Below, in pieces: positions 60,883 to 64,000 of a stretch of DNA of 64,000 nucleotides (positions are counted from its first letter, which is position 1; every line of letters begins with the position of its first letter). Both the position numbers and the translations under genes were made by a program. This stretch comes from Pseudomonadales bacterium (GTDB taxonomy: Bacteria; Pseudomonadota; Gammaproteobacteria; Pseudomonadales; DT-91), in the NCBI GenBank assembly GCA_013215055.1, contig JABSRQ010000014.1:1-64000 (forward strand), in the 5' to 3' direction. Under the pieces are notes generated by a model that made no database searches, was not told where the DNA came from, and saw nothing but the letters and a program-made list of their open reading frames with translations.

Positions 60883-61482
60883 TCACCGGGAATGTTTAAC
60901 ACTTTTGGCCGATTCAGAATTTAAGGCTGTGCTCATTGCATTAGCAATACCGCGGGCCAATTCAATGATCTTGTTGGCTCGCTCGCCTTCAAACAAGTCT
61001 TCAACGCTTTGGATAAATAGAAATACCCAGTGCTGAAAATGCTCCGGACTTAAGCTGACCTGCTTATCCAGTTCACGATGAATATCGAAGGGTTTACCGC
61101 TGTAGTCACCGGCCTTGAATAATATCTTATTCCAGAACTGTACTATCTTCGCCAGATGTTTATGTACATCTATCTTGGCCACATCGGTGAAGTAGAACTC
61201 GATAATGGGATCAGACATAAGCTTCTCATAGAAGCTCCTGACCAATAAGGCGATATCGTTTTCATCACGAATATCTCGTTGTAAATAAGCCCCGTGAATT
61301 TCACAACGAAGACACTCCAGTGGCGTTCCTAAATACCCATCCCGGCCCTGCTGGGTTTGGGTCCACGGTCTGTTTGTAAAGGGTGGATTATGACGCATAT
61401 GCTGGCCATGGCCGCAGCTCAAATCGGCGACCCAGTGTTGTTCCAAATCTTGATGAAAACCGACAATTTTTTGTGTGCTCAT
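60883..61482 (-). CDS. DUF3565 - group III truncated hemoglobin fusion
   Basis: 199 residues from ATG 61482, preceded by AAGGAGATCTTT, an ideal ribosome site; the longer frame start at 61509 is rejected. The N-terminal 65 residues are a complete DUF3565 domain: GFHQDLEQHWVADLSCGHGQ, HMRHNPPFTNRPW and LECLRCEI, with Cys and His that could bind zinc. Residues about 75-190 are a group III truncated globin: LVRSFYEKLMSDPIIEFYFT, KIVQFWNKILF, and HFQHWVFLFIQSVEDLFEG, including the proximal region. Such globins detoxify NO or bind oxygen. It lies last in a run with HPP, a small membrane gene and hmp, supporting NO detoxification. Confidence 0.88.
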   Translation of the reverse strand: MSTQKIVGFHQDLEQHWVADLSCGHGQHMRHNPPFTNRPWTQTQQGRDGYLGTPLECLRCEIHGAYLQRDIRDENDIALLVRSFYEKLMSDPIIEFYFTDVAKIDVHKHLAKIVQFWNKILFKAGDYSGKPFDIHRELDKQVSLSPEHFQHWVFLFIQSVEDLFEGERANKIIELARGIANAMSTALNSESAKSVKHSR

Positions 61483-61528
61483 AAAGATCTCCTTTAGTGT
61501 TTTGGTCATTATAAATAACAGGTAGAAC

Positions 61529-62698
61529 TTAAGTGAAAATCAGGCAGCCTCTATAACGTTTTTCACTATCAACAACGGCCACGGTGTGATTTAAACCTGT
61601 GTAAACGGACTCTATCAAAGGCTGTTTTTCATAGACCTGATCAATGGGCTGCATTAGCTGTCCGACGACCTCCGGCCTGTAGTTATGTAAATTAGTAGAA
61701 GGGCTGATGATTTTCTGGAGTAACTGATTTAACGCATCAGCCGATAAATCCTCTACCACCGGGTGATCTGCTGAAAAATGATCGCTGGGATAGTCGTTGA
61801 TTAAACCGATGATGGCTGCGGCAGTAATCTTGCCTTCGACCTTGCCCACCTTATCTAATACCACCAGATAGTCATAACCACCTTCACACATTTTATTCCA
61901 GGCCTGCAATAAACTGCTGCCATATTCGGTAGTTGCATCACTTGCGTATAGATGTTCACCACAGGTTTGCTGCTGTAATACCCTGCACTTTGCATGTTGC
62001 AAACTTAATTGAAAGACCTCGTGAATTTGTTCCGGGGCGACATCGATATACGTGCCCAGGCTCTGCAACGCTAACCTGATATCATGCATGTTATACAGTT
62101 CTGCTGGCGCGGGGGCATCGCTAGAATCCACACCGGCTACAACACGTTGTAACATGCGTGTGGATTCATCCCGGCTGGCCAAATAAGCCAATAAACGTCT
62201 ATGTATAATAACAGCCAATAAAAAGGCCACAACATTAATAGCGACGGGTGTTAACACATAGGCATACCCCAATGCATGAATATCAGCCCCGCCAATAACG
62301 GCGACCAGGGCTGTTGCACCACCGGGCGGATGCTGACAACGTAATAAATGCATGACCAAAATCGCGCTGGCTACAGCCACCGGGCCCGTGAATAAAGATT
62401 CTCCCAGCAACTGGAAGACCGTTACTCCCACGATGGCAGATGAAATATTGCCCACTATAAATGCCCAGGGTTTGGCCATCGGGCTGCCGGGTGCGGCAAA
62501 CATCAATACCGCTGCTGCGCCCATTGAAGCCAGAATAATGGGGGCGGCGGTAACAGAGTCGCCTACAACTTGAAAACTTATCAGCGAGACCCAGGTCAGA
62601 CACAATAACGTCACGGCGGTGGTGATAAAAATATACTGTGCGCCTCTACCTGCTGGCACAGCTAATAATTGATTCAGATACTGCTCGAAGTTTTTCAT
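61529..62698 (-). CDS. HPP-family membrane protein with C-terminal CBS-like domains
   Basis: 389 residues. The N-terminal half has four to five transmembrane helices with the family motifs PIILASMGAAAVLMFAAPGS, SPMAKPWAFIVGN and CQHPPGGATALVAVI (the HPP motif). The cytosolic C-terminal half (about 205-389) has two CBS-like units (YDYLVVLDKVGKVEGKITAA; HTVAVVDSEKRYRGCLIFT), a nucleotide-sensing fold. Plastid and cyanobacterial HPP proteins transport nitrite. Next to hmp and a truncated globin, a nitrite or nitrate export or import role linked to NO oxidation is likely. The start follows GGGAATTT. Confidence 0.88.
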   Translation of the reverse strand: MKNFEQYLNQLLAVPAGRGAQYIFITTAVTLLCLTWVSLISFQVVGDSVTAAPIILASMGAAAVLMFAAPGSPMAKPWAFIVGNISSAIVGVTVFQLLGESLFTGPVAVASAILVMHLLRCQHPPGGATALVAVIGGADIHALGYAYVLTPVAINVVAFLLAVIIHRRLLAYLASRDESTRMLQRVVAGVDSSDAPAPAELYNMHDIRLALQSLGTYIDVAPEQIHEVFQLSLQHAKCRVLQQQTCGEHLYASDATTEYGSSLLQAWNKMCEGGYDYLVVLDKVGKVEGKITAAAIIGLINDYPSDHFSADHPVVEDLSADALNQLLQKIISPSTNLHNYRPEVVGQLMQPIDQVYEKQPLIESVYTGLNHTVAVVDSEKRYRGCLIFT

Positions 62699-62737
62699 AA
62701 ATTCCCGCTATGCTTGGCAGCTTTGCCCAATTCCGGT

Positions 62738-62956
62738 CTAGACCCTACAATGGCTAACATCAATAGTGTCTTCGCTTTCAAGGTGTAAGATATAACCCAA
62801 CTTGATTAACATCAGCCCCAATACCGTACACAGATGCGCGCCAGTAATGACCGAAATACTCACATCAACGTCAAAATCATAGGCCAGGAAAGTACCCGCA
62901 GCGGATAATAAACATCCGATGCTTAACATGATTTTTGCAATATCAACGTTAGACAT
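62738..62956 (-). CDS. small two-helix membrane protein of the NO operon
   Basis: 72 residues with two transmembrane helices (about 6-24 and 37-57) and a short acidic tail. The ribosome site AGAGAG lies 8 bases before the ATG. It lies between hmp (76-base gap with a strong hairpin) and the HPP gene (39 bases), all on the minus strand. No family is recognised; the context suggests a helper for the HPP transporter or membrane sensing of NO. Confidence 0.68.
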   Translation of the reverse strand: MSNVDIAKIMLSIGCLLSAAGTFLAYDFDVDVSISVITGAHLCTVLGLMLIKLGYILHLESEDTIDVSHCRV

Positions 62957-62988
62957 AAAAAACTCTCTGTACGGTTATTTTGTCTTTT

Positions 62989-63011
62989 CCGGGAGCAAGT
63001 TATGCCCCCGG
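62989..63011. promoter_or_regulatory. intercistronic hairpin downstream of hmp
   Basis: On the minus strand CCGGGGGCA pairs with TGCTCCCGG (one G-T wobble) around a 5-base loop TAACT, 22 bases after the hmp stop. A-rich rather than T-rich sequence follows, so it may partly end or stabilise the hmp transcript and set the ratio of hmp to the downstream genes. Confidence 0.5.
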
Positions 63012-63032
63012 CCTTGTTTTACAAATCCAAAG

Positions 63033-64000
63033 TTAAGCCGCTATCGTTTCACTGCTTTTTAATTGTAAATCCTCCAGCGGCCCAAAAAATTCAAAGTGAA
63101 TATTGTCTGCATGAATACCTAAATCATGTGCGGTCTGATTCATAGCCACCATAAAAGGTTTAGGCCCGAGGAAATAAAACTCCACATCGCGGTTATCCCC
63201 TAAACATTGCTCCAGCAGAGCCAAATTAATGTAACCGGTGGCATCTGGCTTACAGACTTCTGTGGGTTGGTTATAAACATTACACACATTAACATTGTCA
63301 AACTCGACAGCCATGTTACTAACATGCTCCCTGAATGCATGCGTCTGTGAGTTAATGGCAGCATGGATAAAGTCAATCTTCCTGCCAGATGCCGCCGCCT
63401 GATTCAGCATGCTGATTGCCGGCGTGATACCTACACCACCGGTGACCAATACCAGAGGTTTATCGTTATCTTTAACCACAAACTCACCCGCCGGTGGCAA
63501 TACCGATACTTCATCACCTTCATTCACATCATCGTGTAAATAATTAGAGACCATACCACCGGGTTCACGTTTAACACTGATGCGTAAATAGGTTTTACCC
63601 GGCGCATCTGACAAACTGTAATTACGTCTTGTGACCTCACCATCGATGGTTAATACCAGGCCCAAATACTGGCCAGCGGTAAAGTCCGGCACGCCTTTGC
63701 CGTCAGCAGGTTCCAGGTAGAAAGACGTAATCACATCACTCTCTGCAACTTTCCTGGCGACCTTAAATTGACGTTCACCACGCCAGCCTCCATCTTTGTC
63801 TTCGCTAGCCTGGTACTTGTCTTCTTCGGCAGCGATTAACAGGTTTGCCAACTGCCAGTAAGCTTCACCCCAGGCGGTCATCACTTCATCGGTGGCCGCA
63901 TCACCCAATACCGCTTTAATGGATTTTAATAAGCAGCCACCTACGATTTCATAATGGGCCGGCTGAATATCCAGCGACACATGTTTATTGACGATTCTAT
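63033..64000 (-). CDS. hmp: flavohemoglobin / NO dioxygenase, C-terminal part (5' end outside window)
   Basis: The frame is open to the window edge and reads RIVNKHVSLDIQPAHYEIVG there, the E-F helix part of the Hmp globin domain with the proximal His in the HYEIVG neighbourhood; an internal GTG at 63980 is not the true start. About 322 residues are visible of about 395-400. After the globin end (WGEAYWQLANLLIAAEE) come the FAD domain (RRNYSLSDAPG, YLRISVKREPGGMVSNYLHD) and the NAD domain (LVLVTGGVGITPAISMLNQA, YFLGPKPFM, IHFEFFGP). Hmp oxidises NO to nitrate. It is the first visible gene of the minus-strand NO operon. Confidence 0.95.
   Translation of the reverse strand, partial: RIVNKHVSLDIQPAHYEIVGGCLLKSIKAVLGDAATDEVMTAWGEAYWQLANLLIAAEEDKYQASEDKDGGWRGERQFKVARKVAESDVITSFYLEPADGKGVPDFTAGQYLGLVLTIDGEVTRRNYSLSDAPGKTYLRISVKREPGGMVSNYLHDDVNEGDEVSVLPPAGEFVVKDNDKPLVLVTGGVGITPAISMLNQAAASGRKIDFIHAAINSQTHAFREHVSNMAVEFDNVNVCNVYNQPTEVCKPDATGYINLALLEQCLGDNRDVEFYFLGPKPFMVAMNQTAHDLGIHADNIHFEFFGPLEDLQLKSSETIAA

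Overview
This 64-kb window is chromosomal DNA of a Gram-negative bacterium, most likely a free-living (probably marine) gammaproteobacterium. The evidence is the complete YdbH-YnbE-YdbL envelope set, an iron superoxide dismutase, TonB-dependent receptors, a PilV/W/X/Y1/E minor-pilin operon and paired 7TMR-DISM hybrid kinases. I cannot name a genus from sequence alone. There is no rRNA, tRNA, CRISPR array, prophage or intact insertion sequence. Coding density is uneven: the first 12.4 kb are gene-sparse and hold several decayed genes, and the rest is tightly packed.

Layout. 0-12.4 kb is an accessory-looking region: the end of a beta-barrel protein, a small lipoprotein, a secreted FG-GAP/calcium-repeat/LruC protein, a TonB receptor, a lipase-like lipoprotein, an SDR, a steroid 5-alpha-reductase-like membrane enzyme, and remnants of at least two other genes. 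12.4-17.6 kb is one giant gene for a surface lipoprotein: five 76-residue calcium-type repeats, then two leucine-rich-repeat arrays created by an internal duplication. 17.7-21.2 kb is a three-gene lysine/2-oxoadipate catabolism operon (minus strand). 21.3-25.2 kb has an M48 protease/YjgN-like (DUF898) membrane operon, a degenerate metallo-beta-lactamase-like protein and sodB. 25.4-28.1 kb is a transmembrane Ser/Thr kinase with unusual C-x7-C repeats plus a secreted partner. 28.4-33.1 kb has small regulators (DUF1272, GlxA-type, Lon-N-like, TetR with a clear operator), a sterol-desaturase-family enzyme and a truncated crotonase.

33.1-36.6 kb is a TonB receptor translationally coupled to a branched-chain-amino-acid-type binding lipoprotein. 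36.6-39.8 kb is a His-rich glycine-zipper protein, a PepSY protein and a PhoP/PhoQ-like two-component pair. 39.8-43 kb is ydbL-ynbE-ydbH. 43.1-48.4 kb encodes two hybrid sensor kinases. 48.5-56.4 kb is the type IV pilus minor-pilin operon, whose PilY1 carries three extra repeated domains inside its VWA domain. 56.5-57.6 kb is a PKD-domain lipoprotein pseudogene with a frameshift and two in-frame stops. 57.9-60.8 kb has redox and small membrane proteins and a solute-binding-like lipoprotein. The last 3 kb (minus strand) is a probable nitric-oxide defence operon: flavohemoglobin hmp (cut by the window edge), a small membrane protein, an HPP-family transporter with CBS-like domains, and a DUF3565-truncated hemoglobin fusion.

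Best candidates for new biology are the kinase with Cys-paired repeats and its secreted neighbour, the DUF3565-globin fusion in the NO operon, the enlarged PilY1, and the duplicated LRR lipoprotein. All functional statements rest on recognised motifs read by eye; no database search was run.
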